The notes under the pieces were generated by a model, which had not been told where the DNA came from, did no database searches, and saw only the letters and a program-made list of their open reading frames with translations. Shown piece after piece: positions 45,253 to 54,663 of a stretch of DNA of 64,000 bases. A program made the translations under genes and the position numbers. Within the stretch, counting starts at the first letter, position 1, and the number at the start of each line of letters is the position of its first letter. The DNA is from Galbibacter pacificus. Lineage in GTDB: Bacteria > Bacteroidota > Bacteroidia > Flavobacteriales > Flavobacteriaceae. Location of the stretch: positions 1 to 64,000 of the forward strand of contig NZ_JAQSVC010000006.1 in assembly GCF_029603165.1 (NCBI RefSeq), given 5' to 3'.

Positions 45253-46914
45253 ATGACTGAGTTTATTAGAAAAATAGTCCCGAATGCAAAAGATGATGTA
45301 TTAGCTGGTATAACGGTGTCTTTGGCAATGATTCCCGAAGTTGTGGCCTTTGCGTTCGTGGCCCAAATAGATCCATTGGTGGCTTTGTCCGGGGCTTTTA
45401 TAATTGGGTTGATTACCGCCATCTTTGGTGGTCGTCCCGGGTTGATTTCGGGTGCGGCAGGTGCCGTTGCCGTTATTTTTGTAAGCTTGATTTCAGAAGG
45501 GCACGCAAAAGGAATGCTGTTTGACGCGCCAATAGACAATATGGGGTATTATTACCTGTTGGCAGCGGTTGTGCTTATGGGGGGATTCCAAATTATTGCA
45601 GGAATATTTAAATTGGGAAGGTTTGTTAGGTTGATACCGCACCCGGTTATGATGGGGTTTGTTAATGGCCTTGCCATTGTTATTTTTATAGCGCAGGTAA
45701 AAATGTTCACGCATAAAAAACTTGAAGTTACTGCCGAAGGTGTTAAAAAATATATTAATATCCCCATGGATGGTAAGGAACTATATACCATGATCGGACT
45801 TGTATTGCTTACCATGGCCGTTATTTGGGTCTTACCAAAAATTACCAAAAAAGTACCGGCTTCCTTAACGGCTATTTTAATAACTACCGCTATTGTAATC
45901 TTTGGCGGAATAGAGGTAAGTACAGTAGGCTCTTATATTGTTGAAGGTGGCGGGACGGGCCTTAAGGGCGAATTGCCAACCCCAAACATGGAATTGTGGC
46001 AAAACCTACCTTTTAACATGGACACGCTTGGCTTTATTTTGCCATACGCCTTTTTGGCCGCTTGTGTAGGTTTGATAGAATCTCTTATGACCATGAATCT
46101 GGTTGATGAATTAACCGAGACACGTGGCAATGGCAACCGGGAATGTATGGCACAGGGTGCAGGAAACATGCTAAGCGGGCTTTTTGGAGGTACTGGCGGT
46201 TGTGGAATGATAGGCCAAACAGTAATTAACATAAATGCGGGAGGCCGTGGCCGTTTATCTGGAATTATGATGGCCGTAACACTATTGACTTTTATTTTGT
46301 TTACAGATAAATACATAGAACAAGTTCCAATTGCAGCATTGGTAGGGGTAATGATTATGATGGTAATTGAAACTTTTGCATGGTCCAGTTTCAGGATTAT
46401 TAGAAAAATACCAAAAGCAGACGCTTTTGTACTGGTAACGGTTTCTGCGGTTACCGTTATTTACGATTTGGCCATTGCCGTTTTTGTGGGCGTTATAATT
46501 TCGGCACTTGTTTTTGCTTGGGAAAACGCCAAAAAAATCAGGGCCCGGAAACGTTTTAAAGAAGACGGTACCAAGGTATACGAGATTTGGGGGCCTTTGT
46601 TTTTTGGTTCTATAGCGACTTTTAACGATAAGTTTGATGTGAAAAATGACCCTGAACAGGTTGAAGTTGATTTTGTTGAATCGAGGGTTAGTGACCATTC
46701 GGCCATAGAAGCAATTTTTAATGTAGTTGAAAAATACGAGGCCGCAGGGAAAAAGATAAAACTAAAACACTTAAGTGAAGATTGTAAAGCTTTATTGTAT
46801 AAGTCATCACCTAAGTTCAGGGAGGTAATTATAGATGCCATAGACGACCCGAGGTACCATTTGGCCGCAAATCCCGAAAAATTCCCGAAATCGCTTTCAG
46901 AATATAAATTTTAA
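45253..46914 (+). CDS. SulP family inorganic anion transporter
   Basis: The 553-residue protein has about 10-14 membrane segments and a C-terminal STAS domain (about 435-545; YEIWGPLFFGSIATF, SRVSDHSAIEAI). N-terminal DVLAGITVSLAMIPEVVAFA is the family signature, and GGTGGCGMIGQTVIN with the Gly-rich region around 310 is typical of bacterial SulP/BicA-like carriers. Sulfate or bicarbonate, perhaps with Na+, is the expected substrate but cannot be decided here. It is monocistronic with its own promoter and ends 43 bp before the convergent response regulator. Confidence 0.92.
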   Translation: MTEFIRKIVPNAKDDVLAGITVSLAMIPEVVAFAFVAQIDPLVALSGAFIIGLITAIFGGRPGLISGAAGAVAVIFVSLISEGHAKGMLFDAPIDNMGYYYLLAAVVLMGGFQIIAGIFKLGRFVRLIPHPVMMGFVNGLAIVIFIAQVKMFTHKKLEVTAEGVKKYINIPMDGKELYTMIGLVLLTMAVIWVLPKITKKVPASLTAILITTAIVIFGGIEVSTVGSYIVEGGGTGLKGELPTPNMELWQNLPFNMDTLGFILPYAFLAACVGLIESLMTMNLVDELTETRGNGNRECMAQGAGNMLSGLFGGTGGCGMIGQTVININAGGRGRLSGIMMAVTLLTFILFTDKYIEQVPIAALVGVMIMMVIETFAWSSFRIIRKIPKADAFVLVTVSAVTVIYDLAIAVFVGVIISALVFAWENAKKIRARKRFKEDGTKVYEIWGPLFFGSIATFNDKFDVKNDPEQVEVDFVESRVSDHSAIEAIFNVVEKYEAAGKKIKLKHLSEDCKALLYKSSPKFREVIIDAIDDPRYHLAANPEKFPKSLSEYKF

Positions 46915-46957
46915 CATTATTGCCAAAACAAAACTTAGTTTGTTTTTGGTAAAAGAT

Positions 46958-47365
46958 TTATTCACTGGGAACAATGGCGGCCAAAGCACTTAATTTGTCT
47001 TTGGTTACTGGCTTTATAAGATGCTTTACCGAAAAAGGATATTTGTTGTTGTAGATTTTTACCTTTTGAATGTCTTCCGGGTTTATCGACGAGGTTAAAA
47101 TATAGATTAGTGCTTTTTTGCTTATGGGCAATTGGCTAAATGCATCTATAAATTCCCAGCCATCGATTATGGGCATGTTAAGGTCCAGTAAAATAAGTTC
47201 GGGAAACACTTCGTTAGACGTGTTTTGGTAATAATTTAATGCTTCTTGTCCATTGCTAAACGTTAATATGCAATTGCTTATCTTGGTAACCTCGATAAGT
47301 TTTTTAACGCTAAAAATGGTTATCGGGTCATCATCGATCAAACATATAGCATTAATAGTTTTCAT
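46958..47365 (-). CDS. Single-domain response regulator
   Basis: From the ATG at 47365 this 135-residue receiver has acidic pocket D11-D13, phosphoacceptor D61 (LILLDLNMP), T91 (YILTSS) and K118 (LIKPVT). There is no output domain, so it would act by protein contact or in a phosphorelay. Its start overlaps the histidine kinase end by 14 nt, indicating translational coupling. Such stand-alone receivers paired with PAS kinases are common in Flavobacteriia. The output is unknown. Confidence 0.92.
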   Translation of the reverse strand: MKTINAICLIDDDPITIFSVKKLIEVTKISNCILTFSNGQEALNYYQNTSNEVFPELILLDLNMPIIDGWEFIDAFSQLPISKKALIYILTSSINPEDIQKVKIYNNKYPFSVKHLIKPVTKDKLSALAAIVPSE

Positions 47366-49574
47366 TAAAGTAAATTTTAAATTTCGTTCCTTTGTCAATT
47401 TCGCTTTCGGCTTCTATTTTCCCTTTCATGGCATCTATTTGGTTTTTGGTTATAAAGAGGCCTATACCGCGGGCGTCGCTATTTCCATGAAAAGTTTTGT
47501 ACATTCCAAAGAGTTTGTGCCCATGTTTTTCCAAATCGATTCCCCTGCCATTATCTTCAACGCTTAAAACCGTAAAACCTTTTATCTGTTCGGCATTTAT
47601 TTTTATTACGGGGTACCGGTTTGGTGCTTTGTACTTAATGGCATTGGTAAAGATATTCAATAAAATACTTTCTAGATAAGCTTTAACAACTTTAATGTCA
47701 ATGTCTTCGGGAACATTGTTCTCTACTTCGGCAAAAGAATTTTTAATAAGTTCGCTAATATTTGTAAAGGCTTCGTCTATTTCGGCTTTAAGGTTAACGG
47801 TTTCGGTTTTTATATTCAGGTTTGTATTGATTGCTATAATCTCGTTTAGGTTTGAAATGGTTTCGAGCATATTTCCCGAAGCAGAATTGAGCATGTCAAT
47901 AATTTCCACCTTTTTAAAAACGTCTTCTTCAACGCCCAACAGTTCTATCAACATGGAAAAATTGGATGCATGCGACCGCAGGTTATGAGATACAATATGT
48001 GCGAAGTTAAGCAGGCGGTTGTTTTGTTCACTGGCCACATTGATAACTTCCAGAAGTTCTTCTTCTTTTTCTTTTATATGGGTGATATCTTGTATAACAG
48101 ACCAAATAAGTTTTCTTCCGGTAGAATTAGTAATGAGCACACGCGTTATCAGTGTAGGCACCAATTGCTTGTTTTTATTAAGGTAATGCCCTTCGTACGG
48201 ACCGTATTTTCCTTGGTTGAGGACTTCTTTTAAAACCCTTAATTCTTTGTTTTTATCGGTTTTTGGAATAACGTCCAGATGCGTCATTTTAAGGAGTTCG
48301 TTGCTGGAATATCCGGTACTTTGTTTAAAAGAATTGTTCATGTCCAGAAATTCCCCAGACATGGCATCGTTAAGGGCAAGCCCGGTTGGAGAAAGCTCCA
48401 AGAGCGTGCGGTGCAGTTTTTCACTTTCCTTAAGCTTTTTTCTGGCTTCGACCATCTCCTGTATTACCCTGCCTTCTGCAATAAGGAAACTCACTCTTTT
48501 TTTATGGTCCAATACCGGCTTGAGGGAAAAGTCAACATACACCTTGTTGTTGTTTTTATCCAGGATTTTTGCTTCGTACCTTACAAATTCGCCCCTTATG
48601 GCCTTTTTAAAGTTCTTTTTAAGTTTTTTTTGTTCTTTTATGGAGCCCTGCCACCAATAGGTGTCCCAAAAATATTTATTAATAACGTCTTCTGTTTCAA
48701 TACCGCCAAAATTCAGTGCGGGCTCATTAATGTCTACAAGCCTTCCTTTTATGTTTAAAAATCCTGTAAACTGAAAAGTAGAATTAAAAATGCTTTTAAA
48801 TGCCTGTTTGTTCTCGGCAAGTGCCCTTTTGGAGCTTTTAATTTGTTTTTCCTGAAGCGCCAATTGCAGTTCGGTTGTTTTTTGAGGGTCTATATTTTGT
48901 AAAGTACCATAAATTTTAACTGCTTTGTCCTTTGCTTTTTCAACGTGCCCGCGAAAGCGCACCCATTTTTCTTCTCCTTTGGCCGTAAGTATTTGTAGTT
49001 CCAGATCAAAATCATTCCCTTTGTTAATGGCGCTGTTAATGTTTTTTAAGGCTTGTTCTACATGTTTTCCTTCCTTAAAGAATTGAAGGAATTTTTCGAG
49101 TGTAGGAACATAATCTTGTGAAACGTCGCATATTTTTTTGGTAACAACCGTCCATTCTAAAAGATCGTTTTTAACATCGTAAAACCAATTTCCTATTTGG
49201 GCGACCTTGCTGGTTTCTTCAAGAAAAATTTTAGTTTTCAGGTTTTCTTTTTCTGAAGTTATATCGTTTAGGTATATGATGAATTCATTGTCTGAAGGTT
49301 GAATTTTATAATAGATCCATTGTATTTTTCCTTCTGGCTGGTAATTGTAATCTTCTCCTTCTATAACCCTGCTTTTTTCCTTACTCTCGCGAACGGCATT
49401 TACCAACGACCGGGTACCTTTAGGCAAGATGTCGGTAAAAGGTATTTTAGGGGCGTTTTCCATCGGTGCTTTGGTGAATTTATACCAGGCATCCGAGGCG
49501 CCAATTAGGTGCAAATCTTTATCTAGCAAAGCCATTGGGGTTGGGCATTGCTTGATTATAAGTAGGTTCGTCAT
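47352..49574 (-). CDS. Multi-PAS sensor histidine kinase, cytoplasmic
   Basis: The 740-residue protein shows about four PAS-like units (about 1-110, 125-235, 260-380 and 390-505; each ends in a DIT/NIDP-like motif) followed by a HisKA-like domain with H530 in AHIVSHNLRSHASN. An HATPase domain follows with N-box NIFTNAIKYKAPN and G-box DNGRGID, then GIGLFITKNQIDAM. No membrane segment is visible, so the signal is probably sensed in the cytoplasm; no PAS cysteine or cofactor site is obvious. It lies 34 bp after coaD and overlaps its cognate receiver gene. Confidence 0.9.
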   Translation of the reverse strand: MTNLLIIKQCPTPMALLDKDLHLIGASDAWYKFTKAPMENAPKIPFTDILPKGTRSLVNAVRESKEKSRVIEGEDYNYQPEGKIQWIYYKIQPSDNEFIIYLNDITSEKENLKTKIFLEETSKVAQIGNWFYDVKNDLLEWTVVTKKICDVSQDYVPTLEKFLQFFKEGKHVEQALKNINSAINKGNDFDLELQILTAKGEEKWVRFRGHVEKAKDKAVKIYGTLQNIDPQKTTELQLALQEKQIKSSKRALAENKQAFKSIFNSTFQFTGFLNIKGRLVDINEPALNFGGIETEDVINKYFWDTYWWQGSIKEQKKLKKNFKKAIRGEFVRYEAKILDKNNNKVYVDFSLKPVLDHKKRVSFLIAEGRVIQEMVEARKKLKESEKLHRTLLELSPTGLALNDAMSGEFLDMNNSFKQSTGYSSNELLKMTHLDVIPKTDKNKELRVLKEVLNQGKYGPYEGHYLNKNKQLVPTLITRVLITNSTGRKLIWSVIQDITHIKEKEEELLEVINVASEQNNRLLNFAHIVSHNLRSHASNFSMLIELLGVEEDVFKKVEIIDMLNSASGNMLETISNLNEIIAINTNLNIKTETVNLKAEIDEAFTNISELIKNSFAEVENNVPEDIDIKVVKAYLESILLNIFTNAIKYKAPNRYPVIKINAEQIKGFTVLSVEDNGRGIDLEKHGHKLFGMYKTFHGNSDARGIGLFITKNQIDAMKGKIEAESEIDKGTKFKIYFNENY

Positions 49575-49608
49575 AATATATACGGCTTTTCCTAAGCCAG
49601 TTTTTGTT

Positions 49609-50073
49609 TTACTCTTTATTATTCAGCCTTACGGTATCGGGTACCAAACCGGTATAATCGCCTTTATTTCTTATAACATCTCTTACAATTGATGAAGAAA
49701 TATAGCTTTTTCCAGAGGAAGTTAACAAAAACACCGTTTCTATTTCTGATAATTTCCTGTTGGTATGGGCGATGGCTTTTTCAAATTCAAAATCGCCCGG
49801 GTTCCGCAGGCCCCTTAAAATAAACTGTGCGTCTATTTTTTTACAAAAGTCTACCGTTAGCCCTTCATATGTCATCACCTTTATTTTTGGCTCATTTTTA
49901 AAGGCTTCTTCAATAAAATGCTTGCGTTCTTCCAAGGTAAACATATAGTTTTTTTCCGCATTAATCCCAATGGCAATAACCAGTTCGTCAAAAAGTGTGA
50001 TGCCTCTTGTTATAATGTCGTAATGTCCCAATGTAATAGGGTCGAAAGACCCTGGAAAAATAGCTCTTCGCAT
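49609..50073 (-). CDS. coaD: Phosphopantetheine adenylyltransferase
   Basis: The 154-residue enzyme makes dephospho-CoA from phosphopantetheine and ATP. GSFDPITLGHYDII at residues 8-21 includes the TxGH ATP motif (His17). RGLRNPGDFEFE and the ISSSIVRDVI motif near 127-136 complete the catalytic set. The length is the family standard. It lies between ddl and the histidine kinase on the same strand with gaps of 57 and 34 bp. Confidence 0.96.
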   Translation of the reverse strand: MRRAIFPGSFDPITLGHYDIITRGITLFDELVIAIGINAEKNYMFTLEERKHFIEEAFKNEPKIKVMTYEGLTVDFCKKIDAQFILRGLRNPGDFEFEKAIAHTNRKLSEIETVFLLTSSGKSYISSSIVRDVIRNKGDYTGLVPDTVRLNNKE

Positions 50074-50130
50074 TTTACATTCTTTTTGTAAAAGGGTTAA
50101 GGAATTGTAAATATAGCAAAATAGATTTTG

Positions 50131-51105
50131 CTATTTTATTGCTTCTTCAATAGCGTTGTCAAATAAATCGTTTAACGATATTCCGGCTTTGGCCGCCTGT
50201 TGTGGCAAAATACTTTCGGCAGTCATTCCGGGAATGGTATTGACCTCTAATAAATAAGGCTCGCCATCCACAAAAATGTATTCGCTCCGGCTAAAACCTT
50301 TCATCTTTAGTGTTTCATATACTTTTTTGGCAGTATGGATTACTTTTTGGGTCATTTCATCACTAATTCTTGCCGGTGTAATTTCTTGTGATTTTCCTTG
50401 GTATTTAGCTTCATAATCAAAAAAATCGTTTTCGGATACTATTTCGGTAATGGGCAGTACTGTTACGTTGCCTTTGTAGGTAATAACGCCAACAGAAACT
50501 TCAACACCGTCTAAAAACGATTCAATAATAATTTCATCGTCTTCTTTAAAAGAATTTTCGATTGCTGGAAGTAACGCTTCTTTTTCATTCACTTTAGAAA
50601 CCCCAAAACTCGAACCCGCTTTGTTGGCTTTTACAAAACAAGGTAACCCAACTTTTTCAACAATGGCCTGGACGTTAATATCTTGTCCTTTATTGAGATA
50701 GAAGGACGTGGCGCATTTAATCCCGAAAGGCTTCAAGGCCGCCAAGCAGTCTCTTTTGTTAAAGGTAAGTCCAGCTTGGTACATGGGGCAGGAGGTATGT
50801 GGAATCTCCAACAGTTCTAAATATCCTTGCAAATAACCGTCTTCTCCGGGCGTGCCGTGAATGGCATTAAAAATACAGTCGAATTCAATGGTTTTGTTAT
50901 TTTGGGTAACGGTGAAATTGCCTTTGTTTATTGGAATTTCTTTTTTGTCATCAGTAATATAAACCCATTTGTCCTTTAAAATATGGAGGGGATAAATATT
51001 GTATTTTTCAGTATCCAGATGGTTGCAGACCACTTGCCCGCTTTTTAGTGAAATTTGGTACTCAGAGGAGTAACCGCCCATAACAACACCAATGTTTTTT
51101 TTCAT
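50131..51105 (-). CDS. ddl: D-alanine--D-alanine ligase
   Basis: The 324-residue ATP-grasp enzyme joins two D-alanines for peptidoglycan synthesis. The N-terminal GVVMGGYSSEYQISLKSG resembles the family glycine-rich motif, HGTPGEDGYLQGYLEL (about 87-102) is conserved, and the ATP-grasp half has PCFVKANKAGSSFGVSKV and the C-terminal LLEVNTIPGMTAESILPQQ. A -7 box (TACATTTG, minus) lies at 51140-51147. A 10-bp hairpin overlaps its stop (50113-50134). It is divergent from the PASTA gene. Confidence 0.95.
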   Translation of the reverse strand: MKKNIGVVMGGYSSEYQISLKSGQVVCNHLDTEKYNIYPLHILKDKWVYITDDKKEIPINKGNFTVTQNNKTIEFDCIFNAIHGTPGEDGYLQGYLELLEIPHTSCPMYQAGLTFNKRDCLAALKPFGIKCATSFYLNKGQDINVQAIVEKVGLPCFVKANKAGSSFGVSKVNEKEALLPAIENSFKEDDEIIIESFLDGVEVSVGVITYKGNVTVLPITEIVSENDFFDYEAKYQGKSQEITPARISDEMTQKVIHTAKKVYETLKMKGFSRSEYIFVDGEPYLLEVNTIPGMTAESILPQQAAKAGISLNDLFDNAIEEAIK

Positions 51106-51139
51106 TTTTAATATTATAATAGGAAATTTATCGTTGTAT

Positions 51140-51147
51140 CAAATGTA
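51140..51147 (-). promoter_or_regulatory. -7 element of ddl
   Basis: On the minus strand this reads TACATTTG, a perfect TAnnTTTG, 35 bp upstream of the ddl ATG. The matching -33 element is not clear. Confidence 0.5.
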
Positions 51148-51229
51148 TTAATAAATTAATTTAGAATCGGCATAAAAAGACTTTAGAACTAAAAACAGCC
51201 ATAGAAATAAATTAGGTGTTGAGTTTTTA

Positions 51230-51237
51230 TATCTTTG
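51230..51237 (+). promoter_or_regulatory. -7 element of the PASTA gene
   Basis: TATCTTTG, a perfect TAnnTTTG, lies 17 bp before the ATG at 51255. Confidence 0.5.
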
Positions 51238-51254
51238 CTGAATAATAAAGAAAG

Positions 51255-51824
51255 ATGAGTTTCATAAAATTTATAACAAGCAAGACCTTTTTAAAGCAAA
51301 TAGCACTTGCAATACTGGCCGTTGTGGTATTGGTAATTTTAATTATGCAATACTTAAAGGTAACCACCAACCACGGCGAATTTGTCTTGGTCCCCGACCT
51401 TTCTAAAAAATCCCTTCGGGAAGTTGAAGAGATTATGGAAAAGGCAGACCTAAATTATGTTGTACTGGACTCTACAAACTACAATCCCGATTATCCGCGT
51501 TTTTCGGTCATCGAGCAGGATCCCAGTGCAAACAAAGAAGTCAAGGAAGGAAGAAAAATATATTTAACCATTAACCCTTCGGGCTATAGAAAAGTAAGTG
51601 TTCCAAACGTAATACAAGTTACCAAAAGGAATGCCGAATCCATGCTTAAAGCGGTTGGCCTTAACGTAGGAAAGGTAACTTATGTAAACGAAATTGGTAA
51701 AGACATGGTGTATTATGTGCGCTATGAAGGAAAAAATATACTTCCGGGGCACCAATTGCCCAAAACCACCGAGGTAGAACTGGTTTGCGGCAACGGGAAC
51801 AGGGCCAATGTTTCGGTGGAATAA
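51255..51824 (+). CDS. PASTA domain membrane protein
   Basis: The 189-residue protein has one N-terminal membrane helix (about residues 14-36) followed by two or more PASTA-like units outside: LVPDLSKKSLREVEEIMEKA near 45-65, then VSVPNVIQVTKRNAESMLKAVGL, and a final VELVCGNG. PASTA domains bind muropeptides in Gram-positive kinases and PBPs, but here no kinase domain is attached. Position next to ddl and an RluA-type gene is a neighbourhood I recall from Flavobacteriaceae. A role in cell-wall sensing is inference. Confidence 0.9.
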   Translation: MSFIKFITSKTFLKQIALAILAVVVLVILIMQYLKVTTNHGEFVLVPDLSKKSLREVEEIMEKADLNYVVLDSTNYNPDYPRFSVIEQDPSANKEVKEGRKIYLTINPSGYRKVSVPNVIQVTKRNAESMLKAVGLNVGKVTYVNEIGKDMVYYVRYEGKNILPGHQLPKTTEVELVCGNGNRANVSVE

Positions 51825-51839
51825 ATTGTAAATTGAAAA

Positions 51840-52871
51840 ATGGCTGAGGATACACAAGACGATTTTAATCAGGAGGACGAACTTTACGAACATTATAGTT
51901 TTACTGCCGGAAAAGGGCAGGAACCTTTGCGGGTAGATAAATTTTTAATGAACTTTATTGAAAATGCTACCCGAAATAAAATACAGCAGGCTGCAAAGGG
52001 CGGGAATATATATGTAAATGGTACCGCCGTAAAATCGAACCACCGGGTAAAGGCAAACGACCAAGTTAAAGTTTTGTTTGAGCACCCGCCGCATGAATAT
52101 TTGCTTACTCCGGAAAATATCCCCTTGGATATTGTTTTTGAAGATAATACCCTGTTGGTTGTAAATAAGCCTGCCGGGATGGTCGTGCACCCCGGGCACG
52201 GAAATTATTCGGGAACGCTTATAAATGCTTTGATATACCATTTTGAAAACCTGCCGCTTAACAGTAACGAGCGTCCGGGCCTGGTGCACCGTATAGATAA
52301 AGATACCAGTGGGCTATTGGTGGTGGCCAAGACCGAGCATGCATTGAACCACTTGTCCAAACAATTTTTCCATAAAACCAGCGAACGTGAATACCAAGCA
52401 TTGGTTTGGGGCAATTTTGCAGAAGACGAAGGGGTTGTGGAAGGAAACATTGGCAGGCATCCAAAAAATAGGTTGCAAATGGCTGTTTTTCCCGATGGCG
52501 ACCATGGAAAAGATGCTGTAACTCACTATAAAGTCTTGGAACGTTTTGGGTACGTTACTTTGCTGTCGTGTAGGTTAGAGACCGGAAGAACGCACCAAAT
52601 AAGGGTGCACATGAAATACATAGGGCACACTTTATTTAATGACGAGCGCTATGGAGGCCATAAAATTTTAAAAGGGACCACCTTTTCTAAATACAAACAA
52701 TTCGTGGAGAATTGTTTTAAAGTACTGCCAAGGCAGGCGTTACACGCCAAAACTTTAGGCTTTGAGCACCCCGAAACAGGCAAATTTATGCGTTTTGAAG
52801 CACCCTTGCCCGAAGACATGGTAGCATGCCTGGAAAAATGGCGAAATTATGCAAAGCACCAGGAGTTATAG
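51840..52871 (+). CDS. RluA family 23S rRNA pseudouridine synthase
   Basis: The 343-residue enzyme has an N-terminal S4 RNA-binding domain (about 29-90, RVDKFLMNFI, VNGTAVKSNHRV) and a catalytic domain with the essential Asp in VHRIDKDTSGLLVVAK (D153). ETGRTHQIRVHMKYIGH and NDERYGG near the end are typical. RluD-like specificity (23S rRNA positions around helix 69) is likely but not provable by reading. It starts 15 bp after the PASTA gene and overlaps the convergent helical protein gene by 6 bp. Confidence 0.94.
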   Translation: MAEDTQDDFNQEDELYEHYSFTAGKGQEPLRVDKFLMNFIENATRNKIQQAAKGGNIYVNGTAVKSNHRVKANDQVKVLFEHPPHEYLLTPENIPLDIVFEDNTLLVVNKPAGMVVHPGHGNYSGTLINALIYHFENLPLNSNERPGLVHRIDKDTSGLLVVAKTEHALNHLSKQFFHKTSEREYQALVWGNFAEDEGVVEGNIGRHPKNRLQMAVFPDGDHGKDAVTHYKVLERFGYVTLLSCRLETGRTHQIRVHMKYIGHTLFNDERYGGHKILKGTTFSKYKQFVENCFKVLPRQALHAKTLGFEHPETGKFMRFEAPLPEDMVACLEKWRNYAKHQEL

Positions 52872-53597
52872 TCTCTGCTTTTCAGATGGAACGGTATGCC
52901 TAAATTCCAATCCGTTTATTTGCTTGAACTCGTGGCTGTTTTCGCCAAAAGAGGTTTTTACGTATTCTTTAATATTGTTGGCCAATTCAATAATCCCTTC
53001 GGTTTTGTTGTAAAAATAGTTGTCCCTTTCAACAAGCGAGTCCGAATACTCGTCCATGATTTCTTTATGGCGCAAACTGCGCTTTACCATAATTCTAAAT
53101 TTCTTTTTTAAGGCCTCCAATTTTATATCGGTATGGTATGGCGAATATTCGTTGGATTCTGCCAGCTCGTTAATCATGTTTCCAAAATGCGCTATTAAAT
53201 TAATGTACGGCTCTTGGTTTGAATACGAGTCTTTAATGTATGCATTTACCTTTTGCTCATTTCTTATCTGAACAATATCGTCGTAATAACTTTTTACATA
53301 TTTTACGGCTTCATTGTTCTCGGTATATATAATTAAATAGTCAATAATTTTATTGCACACATCTTCAAGACCGTTAAAGGCCTGCTGTTTTTCAAAGATA
53401 GCAACATTGAGCATCGCATTGTAGTTGTTTATATTTGCCATTAATTCCTTGACCGTATTATACGTTCGGTGCAAACATTCTATATGTAACCGTTGATCGG
53501 TTGGAGCATATTCTTTTCCGTAGGCTTCGCAAAAAATAATTAATAAATGAAAATTTGCTAGGTTGCTTGTAAGCTCATCTTTTGTGTATGGAGGCAT
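52866..53597 (-). CDS. Uncharacterised helical protein
   Basis: The 243-residue protein (MPPYTKDELTSNLANFHLL...) is rich in Asn, Tyr, Lys and Glu, with no signal peptide, membrane segment or recognised motif. It appears almost entirely helical, with regular 3-4 spacing of hydrophobics from about 10 to 215. Cysteines occur only at three positions. Codon use looks like its neighbours. I cannot match it to a family. It converges on the RluA gene (6-bp overlap) and is divergent from yaaA across a 254-bp AT-rich gap that shows no gene. Confidence 0.78.
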   Translation of the reverse strand: MPPYTKDELTSNLANFHLLIIFCEAYGKEYAPTDQRLHIECLHRTYNTVKELMANINNYNAMLNVAIFEKQQAFNGLEDVCNKIIDYLIIYTENNEAVKYVKSYYDDIVQIRNEQKVNAYIKDSYSNQEPYINLIAHFGNMINELAESNEYSPYHTDIKLEALKKKFRIMVKRSLRHKEIMDEYSDSLVERDNYFYNKTEGIIELANNIKEYVKTSFGENSHEFKQINGLEFRHTVPSEKQRL

Positions 53598-53824
53598 ATT
53601 TTTTTGTGTTACGTGTTTTTTTGCATTCTAAATATATAAATTATATTCCACACATAAAAATTTATATTTTCTAACTACTGTTTTCAAAGTAAAAAAATAG
53701 TATATAATTTTTGCGGAAAAGCGTTTTAACACATTGTATTGTATATATTCATTATAATAATTAAAACCAATTCTTTTATAGAAAACAATGAATCTTTTTT
53801 ATACAAAAAACCAATGTAAGATGT

Positions 53825-53832
53825 TACATTTG
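53825..53832 (+). promoter_or_regulatory. -7 element of yaaA
   Basis: TACATTTG, a perfect TAnnTTTG, lies 19 bp before the ATG at 53852, with a T-run about 24 nt further upstream. Confidence 0.55.
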
Positions 53833-53851
53833 TTGTTCAAAATCAATATAA

Positions 53852-54613
53852 ATGAAAATAGTAGTTTCCCCGGCAAAGTCATTGGATTTTGAAAGTGAAT
53901 TGCCAACAAAAGAATATACGCAACCAGATTTTTTAAAGGAAGCTGAAAAACTGAATGGAGCCCTTAAAAAGAAAAATCCAAAGAAGCTATCGTCTTTAAT
54001 GGGTATTTCTGATAATTTGGCAGAACTAAACTGGCAACGCAATCAAGAATTTAAAACTCCTTTTACCGTTGAAAATGCCCGTCCGGCTGTTTTTGCCTTT
54101 AATGGAGATGTGTATACGGGGTTGGATGCTTATACAATTCCGCAGGAAAAAATGAAGCCTTTGCAAGAAAAGTTGCGTATTTTAAGTGGACTCTACGGGG
54201 TGTTGAAGCCTTTGGACTTAATCCAGCCTTACCGATTGGAAATGGGCACCAAGCTTACGGTTGGAAGAAACAAGAACCTTTACGATTTTTGGAAGAAAAA
54301 GGTTACCGCTAAACTAAATGACCAATTGACGGAAGACGAACTTTTTATCAATTTGGCAAGCAATGAATATTTTGGTGCAGTAGACGAAAAAAAGCTAAAA
54401 GTCCCGGTAATTACCCCCATTTTTAAAGATTGGAAAAACGGAAAGCTAAAGGTAATTAGCTTTTTTGCCAAAAAGGCCCGCGGGTCCATGGTGCGCTATA
54501 TTATCGATACCAATGCAGAAACCATTGAAGATTTAAAAGGCTTTAATTACGACAGCTATGGTTTTAGCGAAGAACATACCAAAAAGGAAAATGAATTAGT
54601 GTTTGTTAGATAA
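53852..54613 (+). CDS. yaaA: Peroxide stress protein YaaA (DUF328)
   Basis: The 253-residue protein starts with the signature [14 protein letters not shown] and carries [15 protein letters not shown] and [21 protein letters not shown] (quoted in part), all diagnostic of the YaaA/DUF328 family. Near the C-terminus [15 protein letters not shown] is also conserved. In E. coli YaaA reduces peroxide damage by lowering free iron, and the fold binds DNA-like ligands. The length is standard. It is monocistronic, ended by a strong terminator shared with the THX gene. Confidence 0.94.
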   Translation: MKIVVSPAKSLDFESELPTKEYTQPDFLKEAEKLNGALKKKNPKKLSSLMGISDNLAELNWQRNQEFKTPFTVENARPAVFAFNGDVYTGLDAYTIPQEKMKPLQEKLRILSGLYGVLKPLDLIQPYRLEMGTKLTVGRNKNLYDFWKKKVTAKLNDQLTEDELFINLASNEYFGAVDEKKLKVPVITPIFKDWKNGKLKVISFFAKKARGSMVRYIIDTNAETIEDLKGFNYDSYGFSEEHTKKENELVFVR

Positions 54614-54618
54614 ATCTA

Positions 54619-54663
54619 AAAAAACGCGGAGCCTTTATACATACGTAGCTCCGCGTTTTTTTT
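54619..54663. terminator. Bidirectional terminator of yaaA and the THX gene
   Basis: A 12-bp stem AAAACGCGGAGC / GCTCCGCGTTTT with a 15-nt loop is flanked by A- and T-runs. It lies between convergent yaaA and the THX gene and reaches into the THX stop codon. Confidence 0.88.

Noticed and set aside
48217-48758. Plus-strand frames over the histidine kinase
   Set aside because: They are antisense to a clearly conserved kinase; the protein sequences are Phe/Leu-biased shadows.
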